Shown here in pieces: positions 9,035 through 16,568 of a stretch of 36,874 nucleotides of DNA. The stretch's first letter is position 1; each line of letters starts with the position of its first letter. Made by a program: the position numbers and the translations under genes. Under the pieces are notes generated by a model. It searched no databases. It was not told the DNA's origin and was given only the letters and a program-made list of their open reading frames with translations. The DNA comes from Patescibacteria group bacterium (GTDB lineage Bacteria; Patescibacteriota; Minisyncoccia; UBA6257; 02-FULL-45-10c): NCBI GenBank assembly GCA_028865335.1, contig JAGWKK010000004.1:1-36874 (forward strand), read 5' to 3'.

Positions 9035-9754
9035 CTATTGGAAGACTTTTAGGGACATGATCTGCTTCAGCGAGAGGACCCGATAGGCATGCGGATCATT
9101 ATGCGGGAAGCGGGCCAGATGGACCGATTTTCCTTCGCGGTCAAGCCAGATCGCGCTCATGCCTGCGCCGAGAGCTCCCATGACATCGCGATCGATCTTG
9201 TCTCCGACGAAGATCGCTTCGCTCGGGCAGACTTTGAGATCGTCGATCGCCTGCTTGAAGATATCCGGACACGGTTTGCGTTTCCCGAATTCGGAGCTCC
9301 AGACGAAGGTCCGGAAGAATCCGGCGAGCAGATACCGTTCCATCTCGCTCCTGAAAAGGGAGCCGGGGAACGGAGTGTTCGAGACGATGCCCATCCTGAT
9401 GCCGCGGGCGTGGAGAAAGCACAGCAGTTCGTGCGCGCCTTCCACCGGGCGGGTGAATTTCCCGAAGCCGTAGTAATAGATCTCTGAGATCATCCGCATG
9501 ATTTCCGCGTCGGTAAAGGTCAGGCGTTCGAGTCGCGCCGCATTGACGAGCGCGTTCTTGATCGTGGCTTCGTCGTGGGTCTCCATGCCGAACTTCCGTT
9601 CCGCGGAGAGGATTTCCTGCATCCGGTCCAGCAGCTTCGGATCCAGCGCCCCGGCCATGTGGCCGGCGGTAGCGAGATAGTTGTCCCGCAGCTGCGCCGG
9701 TGTCGGGTATTCGATGAGCGTGTTTCCGAGATCGAAAAGGCATGCTCTGATCAT
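9035..9754 (-). CDS. HAD superfamily hydrolase
   Basis: IRACLFDLGNTLIEYPTP, MGIVSNTPFP, AIFVGDKIDRDVMGALGAGM. ATG at 9754 preferred within ORF 9035..9943. Confidence 0.93.
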   Translation of the reverse strand: MIRACLFDLGNTLIEYPTPAQLRDNYLATAGHMAGALDPKLLDRMQEILSAERKFGMETHDEATIKNALVNAARLERLTFTDAEIMRMISEIYYYGFGKFTRPVEGAHELLCFLHARGIRMGIVSNTPFPGSLFRSEMERYLLAGFFRTFVWSSEFGKRKPCPDIFKQAIDDLKVCPSEAIFVGDKIDRDVMGALGAGMSAIWLDREGKSVHLARFPHNDPHAYRVLSLKQIMSLKVFQ

Positions 9755-9866
9755 TGTTTCTCCATGAGTAGGAACCGGATTCATTCTAATAAAAATCATC
9801 CGTTTGTGCAATCGCCGGCGGATCGGGGAACCGGTATGATCGGCGTGGAAATGGTATAATGAGTGC

Positions 9867-10262
9867 ATGAAAGGATTCGTCGGAAATATCGAGGAGCTGA
9901 GCCTGCAGAACGAAAACTTCCGCAAGGTTCTGTATACCTCCAAGAATAGCCAGCTCGTGCTGATGAGTTTGAAGTCGGGCGAGGAGATCGGCGCGGAAGT
10001 GCATCATCTGGACCAGTTCATCCGCGTGGATGCGGGCGAGGGGAAGGCCGTGCTGGACGGCGTCGAGCATGCGATCAAAGACGGTTTCGCGATCCTGGTG
10101 CCGGCCGGAACGGAACACAATATCATCAACACCTCGGACAAGCCGATGAAGCTGTACACGCTGTATGCGCCGCCGAATCACAAGGACGGCGTGATCCATC
10201 CGACCAAGGCCGTCGCCGAAGCGGATGAAAGCGACCACTTTGACGGAAAGACGACGGAGTAG
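9867..10262 (+). CDS. Cupin domain protein
   Basis: EIGAEVHHLDQFIRVDAGEGKAVLDG...ILVPAGTEHNIINTS. Confidence 0.93.
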   Translation: MKGFVGNIEELSLQNENFRKVLYTSKNSQLVLMSLKSGEEIGAEVHHLDQFIRVDAGEGKAVLDGVEHAIKDGFAILVPAGTEHNIINTSDKPMKLYTLYAPPNHKDGVIHPTKAVAEADESDHFDGKTTE

Positions 10263-10301
10263 AAAAACCGACGACGCATTCCTGCCGAGGCGGTTTTTTT
10301 G
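10263..10301 (+). terminator. Putative intrinsic terminator
   Basis: AAAAACCG...CGGTTTTTTT. Confidence 0.65.
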
Positions 10302-10364
10302 ATTGGACGCGGAGGTGCTATACTGATAAGTAGCGAATATTATTAACTCAAATCTTACATATAT

Positions 10365-11603
10365 ATGAAGACCATTAGAATTATTGCGGTATCGGCGTTG
10401 CTGGTGCCGATGCTGACGTTCGGGCAGACCGCTCCTGCCGCGACGAGCACCACGAGCACGGCGGGAACGACGACTCCGGCTGCGTTGCCGAGCGCGGGAT
10501 TGACGCCTGACAGCCCGTTCTATTTCCTGAACCGGGTGACTGAAGCGTTGCAGGAATTCTTCACGTTCGATCCGGCGGCGAAGGCGCGCTTGCAGCTGCA
10601 GTTCGCGGCTGAACGTATTTCGGAGATCCAGTCCATGTTGGCGACGAGCGGAGCGACTGATCCGGGAATCACCGTGGCGAAAACCGATCTCGCGAACAAC
10701 CTTGCGAAAGCGACCAGCGCCGTTGATCAGGTGAAGGCATCCGGCGGAGACGTCTCCGCGCTTGCCCAGCAGGTGAGTACGACGATCGATGCGCAGAAAC
10801 TGGCGCTGCAGAACGTGTTCAACAATGCGCAGCAGAAAATCACTTCGCAGGAAGATGAGGCGCAATCGCAGCTGCAGGAAGCGGACCGCGTGGGAAGCAC
10901 GACGGTCGCGCAGGAAGCGGCGAAGAAACTGAGCGAACTCGCGGCGGAAAAGGCGGCATTGCAGCAGCACAAAGATGACAGCGAAACCGATCTGACTGAT
11001 GCGGGCGATCAGGCGAGTCAGAATCTCGATCTCACCGGCCAGGCACAAAACGATATCGCGGATCTGCAGAACTCCCGCGCGGAATTGCTGAACGAGTATC
11101 CGACATTGACCGCAGCCGATCTCATCTTTGTGGATAAAGCGATCTCCGACGCGCAGAACATGCTGGCGAAAGGAAACGCACAGGCGGCGATTGAGCTGGT
11201 GAAGCAGGGCGAGAACTCACTGGAGCGCGCGAAGAATAATGCGGAAAAGGAGAAAGAAGCGAACCAGAAGTCGCTTGAGGGCCTGCTGAAGAAATACGGC
11301 GAAGACATGAATGCGTCCACGACGCAGTCCGGCGAGGGTGATCAGCAGCAGTCGGGTTCGGAAGGCGAGCAGAGCCGTTCGCTGCAGACGACCGTTCCGC
11401 GCCAATTCCAGGTCCAGGGCGGCGAAGGCGAAACTGAAATGCAGGGGACGACGACCCAGCATCAGTTCCAGATCCAGGGAGGCGAAGAGCAGACCGAGGG
11501 ATCTGATGTGCGCCAGGCGGAATCAGAAGGCCAGACGCAATCGACTACAAGCGATCAGCAGCAATCGGGCGGCGACCAGCAATCCGGCGGCGGCGATAAC
11601 TAA
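10365..11603 (+). CDS. DUF5667-type secreted protein with Gln/Ser/Gly-rich C-terminal tail
   Basis: Signal peptide, PSAGLTPDSPFYFLNRVTEALQEFFTFDPAAKARLQLQFAAERISEI; coiled coil, then a low-complexity Q/S/G tail. Confidence 0.85.
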   Translation: MKTIRIIAVSALLVPMLTFGQTAPAATSTTSTAGTTTPAALPSAGLTPDSPFYFLNRVTEALQEFFTFDPAAKARLQLQFAAERISEIQSMLATSGATDPGITVAKTDLANNLAKATSAVDQVKASGGDVSALAQQVSTTIDAQKLALQNVFNNAQQKITSQEDEAQSQLQEADRVGSTTVAQEAAKKLSELAAEKAALQQHKDDSETDLTDAGDQASQNLDLTGQAQNDIADLQNSRAELLNEYPTLTAADLIFVDKAISDAQNMLAKGNAQAAIELVKQGENSLERAKNNAEKEKEANQKSLEGLLKKYGEDMNASTTQSGEGDQQQSGSEGEQSRSLQTTVPRQFQVQGGEGETEMQGTTTQHQFQIQGGEEQTEGSDVRQAESEGQTQSTTSDQQQSGGDQQSGGGDN

Positions 11604-11607
11604 TTGA

Positions 11608-11730
11608 AAGTCCAAGGTCAAAAGTCCAAAGTCCGTAAGGTCGAAGCAGTGACTTCGCCGGGTTTTGGTTGCGATTATCATTCCTGTGACCTACGACCAT
11701 GTACCAAGTACCATTCACTACCCATTGACG
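11608..11730. repeat. Degenerate short-period repeat (GTCCAAGG/AAGTCC-like) left of the TA module
   Basis: AAAGTCCAAGGTCAAAAGTCCAAAGTCCGTAAGGTCGAAG ... GACCTACGACCATGTACCAAGTACCATTCACTACCCATTGACG. Confidence 0.6.
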
Positions 11731-11752
11731 TAAGTTTATCTTATGTTAAACT
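11725..11752 (+). promoter_or_regulatory. Predicted promoter of the TA module
   Basis: TTGACG-16 nt-TAAACT; ATG starts 6 nt after the -10. Confidence 0.6.
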
Positions 11753-11758
11753 TGTGAT

Positions 11759-11980
11759 ATGGAAAAGATAATCGGTTTGAAAGAGTTGCGTGAGCGGATG
11801 GGTCATTATACGACTGAAGTAGAGAAAGGCAAGTCGTTTCTCATCGTCCGGAAATCAAGGCCCGTGTTCAGGATCGCTCCCGTGGAGGAAGAATCCGCGT
11901 GGGAGCCGGTCGTTGATTTCACCAAAGTGAAGAATGGCGGCGTATCGGCCCGGGATATCCTGAAAGCGCTCCGGAAGTAA
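11759..11980 (+). CDS. Phd/YefM-type antitoxin
   Basis: GLKELRERMGHYTTEVEKGKSFLIVRKSRPVFRIAPV; immediately upstream of a RelE-like gene. Confidence 0.85.
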   Translation: MEKIIGLKELRERMGHYTTEVEKGKSFLIVRKSRPVFRIAPVEEESAWEPVVDFTKVKNGGVSARDILKALRK

Positions 11981-11983
11981 TTT

Positions 11984-12226
11984 ATGGTACGCCTGAAGAA
12001 ACTGCTTGCCCGCTTCACGCCGAAAGAGCGGGCGGAGATCGGGTCCTTGCTGACAAGGATTCTTTCTTTTGATTGGACCGGTCTGGATGTGAAGCGCTTG
12101 AAGGGATACCGGGAGTATTACCGAATCCGCAAAGGCGATCTGCGGATCGTATATCGGGTTGCGGATCGGGAAGTTTTTGTCCTGACCATCGAACGCCGCT
12201 CGGAAACCACGTATCGCAAACTCTAG
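11984..12226 (+). CDS. RelE/ParE-type toxin
   Basis: LKRLKGYREYYRIRKGDLRIVYRVADREVFVLTIERRSETTYRKL pattern. Confidence 0.85.
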   Translation: MVRLKKLLARFTPKERAEIGSLLTRILSFDWTGLDVKRLKGYREYYRIRKGDLRIVYRVADREVFVLTIERRSETTYRKL

Positions 12227-12227
12227 T

Positions 12228-12313
12228 ATTCGACTTGATTCTGACCTTATGGACTTTCGACTCATGACCAATGACTCATACCCAATGACTAATGTCTTAT
12301 GACTATTGACTCC
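12228..12313. repeat. Degenerate short-period repeat (AATGACTC-like) right of the TA module
   Basis: GACCTTATGGACTTTCGACTCATGACCAATGACTCATACCCAATGACTAATGTCTTATGACTATTGACTCC. Confidence 0.6.
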
Positions 12314-12868
12314 ATCCTCAAATCCGGAGGGATCGGCGTGCTGGCGACGGACACGATCTATGGCGTGGTGGGTACGGCGCTCAACCGGAAGACGGTGGAG
12401 CGGGTATACCGTGTGCGCCGGCGGAATCCGAAGAAGCCGCTGATCATCCTGATCGGATCGGTGGACGATCTCAAGCTGTTCCATATCCCGCTGACCGCCG
12501 CGCGGAAAAAGATCCTGCGCCGGCTCTGGCCGGGGAAGGTGAGTGTGATTCTGCCATGCGCGCGGAAGAAGTTCGCGTATCTGCATCGCGGGACGAAGAC
12601 GCTCGCGTTCCGTCTGCCGGCGAAAAAGGATCTGCGCGCATTGCTCGCCGCGACGGGGCCGCTGGTCGCGCCGAGCGCGAACTGGGAAGGCCATCCGCCG
12701 GCGCTGACTATCGCGAAGGCGCGGAAGTATTTCGGGGGGAAGGTGGATTTCTACGCCAATGCCGGCACGACCCGCTCCCTGCCTTCAACCCTCGTCGCCC
12801 TTCGCAACGGCCGCCTTGCCGTTCTCCGCCAAGGCGCGGTGAAGATTGATAAAAGCGGTATTTTCTGA
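12299..12868 (+). CDS. tsaC: L-threonylcarbamoyladenylate synthase, Sua5/YciO/YrdC family
   Basis: GIGVLATDTIYGVVG, RVRRRNPKKPLIILI, LVAPSANWEGHPPALTI, LPSTLVAL. Confidence 0.92.
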   Translation: MTIDSILKSGGIGVLATDTIYGVVGTALNRKTVERVYRVRRRNPKKPLIILIGSVDDLKLFHIPLTAARKKILRRLWPGKVSVILPCARKKFAYLHRGTKTLAFRLPAKKDLRALLAATGPLVAPSANWEGHPPALTIAKARKYFGGKVDFYANAGTTRSLPSTLVALRNGRLAVLRQGAVKIDKSGIF

Positions 12869-12886
12869 TATTTTAAACGCATATCT

Positions 12887-13873
12887 ATGGCAAAACGCAA
12901 AGCGGATAAGAAAATGGTTGTCTATCAGGCGAAATCCGGCGCTATCGAGCTCCGGGGTGATTTGGCGCGCGAAACATTGTGGGCGACTCAGGCTCAGATA
13001 GCCGAAGCGTTTGAAGTTGATGTCCGGACTATAAATGAACATATCCAAAACATTCTCAAAACTAAGGAACTGAGAGAAAAGGCAGCTATCCGGAATTTCC
13101 GGATAGTTCAAAAAGAAGGAACGAGGGAAGTCGATCGAAAAGTGAAGCATTATAACCTCGATATGATTTTATCGGTCGGCTATCGCGTTAACAGCAAGCG
13201 TGCTACGCTTTTCCGCCAATGGGCCACCAGAACCCTGAAGGGCTATATTGTCGACGGCTTCGTGGTGGATAAGCGCCGGATCGCGAAAAACTATGATCGG
13301 TTTCTGGAAGTGGTCAACGATATCCGAAAATTACTTCCCGCGGGGACGTCGGTCAGCCCGAAGGATGCCGTGGAGCTTATCTCGCTTTTTGCGGATACGT
13401 GGTTGTCGCTGGATGCGTATGATCGCGGCGCTTTGCCGAAAGGGAAATTGACCAAAAAGAAAGTTTCTTTGACCGCGGAGGGGATTGCCGGCGGTTTGGG
13501 AAGTCTCAAACAGGAATTGGTGCGCAAAAAAGAGGCGACCGATATGTTCGGCGCCGAGCGCAGCAAGGGATCGGTTGCCGGCATTGTCGGCAATGTGATG
13601 CAGGCATTCGGCGGCAACGATATGTATCCGACGGCGGAGGAGAAGGCGGCGCACCTGCTGTATTTCATGGTGAAGAATCATCCGTTTACCGACGGGAACA
13701 AACGATCGGGCGCTTTTGCGTTCGTCTGGTTCTTGCGCCAGGCGGGAATTTTGGATGTCGCAAAACTCACTCCTTCCGCCCTGACTGCGCTTACCGTCCT
13801 GGTGGCCGAGAGTGAACCGAATCATAAGGATAAAGTGATCAAGCTGATCATGAATCTTATTGCGGAGAAATAA
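12887..13873 (+). CDS. RhuM-like DNA-binding region fused to Fic/Doc domain
   Basis: N-term LWATQAQIAEAFEVDVRTINEHIQNIL...REVDRKVKHYNLDMILSVGYRVNSKRATLFRQWATRTLKGYIVDGF; C-term Fic motif HPFTDGNKRSGAF. Confidence 0.92.
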   Translation: MAKRKADKKMVVYQAKSGAIELRGDLARETLWATQAQIAEAFEVDVRTINEHIQNILKTKELREKAAIRNFRIVQKEGTREVDRKVKHYNLDMILSVGYRVNSKRATLFRQWATRTLKGYIVDGFVVDKRRIAKNYDRFLEVVNDIRKLLPAGTSVSPKDAVELISLFADTWLSLDAYDRGALPKGKLTKKKVSLTAEGIAGGLGSLKQELVRKKEATDMFGAERSKGSVAGIVGNVMQAFGGNDMYPTAEEKAAHLLYFMVKNHPFTDGNKRSGAFAFVWFLRQAGILDVAKLTPSALTALTVLVAESEPNHKDKVIKLIMNLIAEK

Positions 13874-13882
13874 AAATTTCGT

Positions 13883-14464
13883 ATGCCCGACGACAATCCG
13901 GAAATCCAACCGCAGGAAACCGTAACACCGGCCCCGGACGCGCCGGCTGACGTTCCGGCGACCGATGTCGCGCCTGATTCTTCTCCTGTTGTTCCCGCGC
14001 CGGCAGCGGATGCATCCGCTCAACCCGATGCAGCGGATTCGCCTGCGCAGCCCGAAGCGTCCGCTCCTGCGCCGCAAGTTTCTGAAAATAATTCAGCAGA
14101 CGCGCCGGCGCCTCAAGCATCCACAACGACAACGCCTCCGCCTGCCGAATCCGAAACGGCGGCGCCTCCGCCCGAACCCGCACCTCCGGCATCTTCAACA
14201 TCTAGAACAATTACAACACCTGCATCATTTATAACTGATCTTTTGAGAAAGGCGCAGGCAAAAATCCAATCCAACAAGCGGAAGAAGTTGGAAAAGATCG
14301 TGGAGTTCGCCAGAACGAAAGACGAAATAGAAAATAAAGACGTTCAAAAGCTGCTGAAGGTCTCGGACAAAACCGCCGAGCGATACCTCTCCCAACTCGT
14401 GAAAGAGGGAAGTTTAGTCCGCACCGGTCCGAAAACCGGCTCCCGATACCATGCGGCACCCTGA
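13883..14464 (+). CDS. Pro/Ala-rich disordered N-terminus with C-terminal winged-helix domain
   Basis: About 110 residues of P/A/S/T, then KKLEKIVEFARTKDEIENKDVQKLLKVSDKTAERYLSQLVKEGSLVRTG. Confidence 0.8.
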   Translation: MPDDNPEIQPQETVTPAPDAPADVPATDVAPDSSPVVPAPAADASAQPDAADSPAQPEASAPAPQVSENNSADAPAPQASTTTTPPPAESETAAPPPEPAPPASSTSRTITTPASFITDLLRKAQAKIQSNKRKKLEKIVEFARTKDEIENKDVQKLLKVSDKTAERYLSQLVKEGSLVRTGPKTGSRYHAAP

Positions 14465-14470
14465 AAACCG

Positions 14471-14523
14471 AACTGGGTCATTTCCACCATTTGACCCAGT
14501 TTGCGGCTCCCTCTGACCCAGTT
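14471..14523. repeat. Three copies of TGACCCAGTT (one inverted, two direct)
   Basis: AACTGGGTCA (14471-14480), TGACCCAGTT (14492-14501), TGACCCAGTT (14514-14523). Confidence 0.85.
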
Positions 14524-14653
14524 TTGAAATGAAATCTGTCCGCCGCCCGATCTTCCTCCGCACGGCATCGTACGGCCACTTCGGCAAACCCGACCTCCCG
14601 TGGGAGCGGGTTGGGTGAGTTATTTTACGATATGAATTTGTCCACATTTTTTC

Positions 14654-14682
14654 TTGACCGACGATCGAGGGCGCGGTATAAT
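14654..14682 (+). promoter_or_regulatory. Canonical sigma70-like promoter
   Basis: TTGACC-17 nt-TATAAT. Confidence 0.75.
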
Positions 14683-14688
14683 AAGTAT

Positions 14689-14816
14689 ATAAAAACTGAA
14701 TACGAACTACGTCGTCATCGGGAGTTCTCAAGCGTCTATCGCTCCTGATTCATGAAGGGTTGAAATAAGCCCTTACCCAATAATCTGGCGGCGTTTTGTG
14801 TCCAGATTTTTATTTA
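14689..14816 (+). ncRNA. Predicted structured small RNA or leader upstream of the defence-like island
   Basis: Starts at the predicted TSS of the promoter at 14654-14682. Stems ATCGGGAG(14717-14724)/CTCCTGAT(14742-14749), AAGGG/CCCTT, and terminator AATCTGG(14782-14788)/CCAGATT(14802-14808) followed by a T-rich run. No convincing ORF. Confidence 0.45.
14782..14816 (+). terminator. Predicted intrinsic terminator of the small RNA unit
   Basis: AATCTGGcggcgttttgtgtCCAGATTTTTATTT. Confidence 0.65.
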
Positions 14817-14849
14817 TTAAAGGTCGGATAATTAAAGCGAATTACTTTC

Positions 14850-15149
14850 ATGGATAACTATAATTTCGGCAGATCTAAAGAGGTGCTGGTCGCAAATGAC
14901 CTGGTTAGGTGCGGATTTAGAAATGTTCAACTTACCAAAGGCAGTAGGGGACCATTCGATGTTTTTGGAAATTATGAAGATGGGCATTTTATTCTGGTTC
15001 AAGTTAAATCTTCTAGGATTACCTTTGCGGCCGCTAGTGCTAGTGGCGATGACAAAGATAAGTTAATAGCCATCGCTAGACAACATTCTGCGGAGGCCTA
15101 TATAGCCTATGTTGTAGGTGATCAGATTCAGTACGAGAAGGTGGTCTAA
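14850..15149 (+). CDS. Small PD-(D/E)XK (Holliday-resolvase-like) nuclease
   Basis: GRSKEVLVANDLVRCGFRNVQLTKGSRGPFDVFG...FILVQVKSS; D...QVK catalytic pattern. Confidence 0.65.
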   Translation: MDNYNFGRSKEVLVANDLVRCGFRNVQLTKGSRGPFDVFGNYEDGHFILVQVKSSRITFAAASASGDDKDKLIAIARQHSAEAYIAYVVGDQIQYEKVV

Positions 15150-15307
15150 TAAATAGAGGCTTAAAAATTCGGGAGACCCCAGAGAGCCCAGCTTTAGCGA
15201 GATGGACCACCAGAATCCGAATGTCATATTGGGGCATTAAAGCAAAAGCGCTGTGCTAATCCCGAGGCCTTGATAATGGTTAGTTTTGAGGTAGAATTTA
15301 GATAATT

Positions 15308-16543
15308 ATGGCAAACAAGAATCTCACAAATGCAAAACGGGTGAAGAATGACGAGTTCTATACCCAATACAGCGATATCGAGAAAGAGATTGCGGCTTAT
15401 CTGGAATACAACCCAAAGGTATTTCGGGGCAAGGTAGTGTATTGCAACTGCGACGATCCGTACGAGAGCAATTTTTTCCGCTATTTTGTACTCAATTTCA
15501 ATAAGCTTGGGTTGAAACAGCTTATCACCACGAGCTACAAACCCTCGCCCGTAGCCAATACGCAACTGGGATTGTTCGGTAATGACAAGACTCTTACGAA
15601 ATCAAAGGGCCGGCCTAAAATAACCGCCAACAAATTTATCATCAACGAAGTGCATGACATAGACGGCGACGGCGAGTTTAATCTGAAAGATATTGCTGAG
15701 CAATTAAAGGCAAATAAGCACAATGAATGGGCGCCACTGGAAGGCGATGGCGATTTTCGGAGTGATGAATCCATAGATCTACTGAAACAGTCCGACATCG
15801 TCATAACTAATCCGCCATTCAGTCTCTTCCGCGAGTACATAAAACAACTTGTGAAGTATGGTAAAAAGTTTTTGATCATCGGTAACATGAATGCAATCAC
15901 TTACAAAGAAATATTTCCGCTAATAAAAGAAAATAGGATGTGGTTAGGCGCAACCGGGAACGGAGTGGACATGGTTTTTGCTGTCCCAAAGGGTGTAGTA
16001 GTTGATGAAAGATATAAGCAAAAAGCTGCGCGTCTCGGTTATGTCGGCAATTATACAAGGTTAGGAAACTCATGTTGGTTTACTAATATCGACCATGGGC
16101 GTCGTCATCAGCCGCTTGAACAAATGACAATGGCTGAAAATGTACGATTCAATAAGAAATTGAAGGGTAAAACTACATACGAGAAATATGATAATTATGA
16201 CGCGATAGAAGTGCCGTCTGTTGCTGCCATTCCGAGCGATTATAAAGGCGTGATGGGCGTGCCCATTAGTTTTTTGGATAAATACAACCCCGACCAGTTC
16301 AAAATTTTAGGAGCGACTCAAAGAGGTTGCCATGATGAGGTTCCTGACACAAAAAAATATGATGATTACTGGGAAGTAAGACAGAACGGTGAGAAAACAG
16401 GATCGTCTGGTGGAAAAACTAATGAAAATGCCAATTTAGTTGGGAATGATGGGAAAAAGAATTACTTTATAAACAAAGATGGCCGAATAGTTCAATCCGC
16501 CTATCAAAGAATTTTTATTAAGCACAAGAAGGTGACGAAATGA
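15308..16543 (+). CDS. EcoRI-family adenine-specific DNA methyltransferase
   Basis: NDEFYTQYSDIEKEI, YCNCDDPYESNFFRYF, DIVITNPPFSLFREYI (NPPF motif), KFLIIGNMNAITYKEIFPLI, C-term GVMGVPISFLDKYNPDQFKILG. Confidence 0.88.
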   Translation: MANKNLTNAKRVKNDEFYTQYSDIEKEIAAYLEYNPKVFRGKVVYCNCDDPYESNFFRYFVLNFNKLGLKQLITTSYKPSPVANTQLGLFGNDKTLTKSKGRPKITANKFIINEVHDIDGDGEFNLKDIAEQLKANKHNEWAPLEGDGDFRSDESIDLLKQSDIVITNPPFSLFREYIKQLVKYGKKFLIIGNMNAITYKEIFPLIKENRMWLGATGNGVDMVFAVPKGVVVDERYKQKAARLGYVGNYTRLGNSCWFTNIDHGRRHQPLEQMTMAENVRFNKKLKGKTTYEKYDNYDAIEVPSVAAIPSDYKGVMGVPISFLDKYNPDQFKILGATQRGCHDEVPDTKKYDDYWEVRQNGEKTGSSGGKTNENANLVGNDGKKNYFINKDGRIVQSAYQRIFIKHKKVTK

Positions 16544-16568
16544 TAGCAATGATTACTTGATCGCATGT

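Noticed and set aside
11608-12313. CRISPR array
   Set aside because: Repeats are short, degenerate and lack constant repeat length or unique spacers; no cas genes seen.
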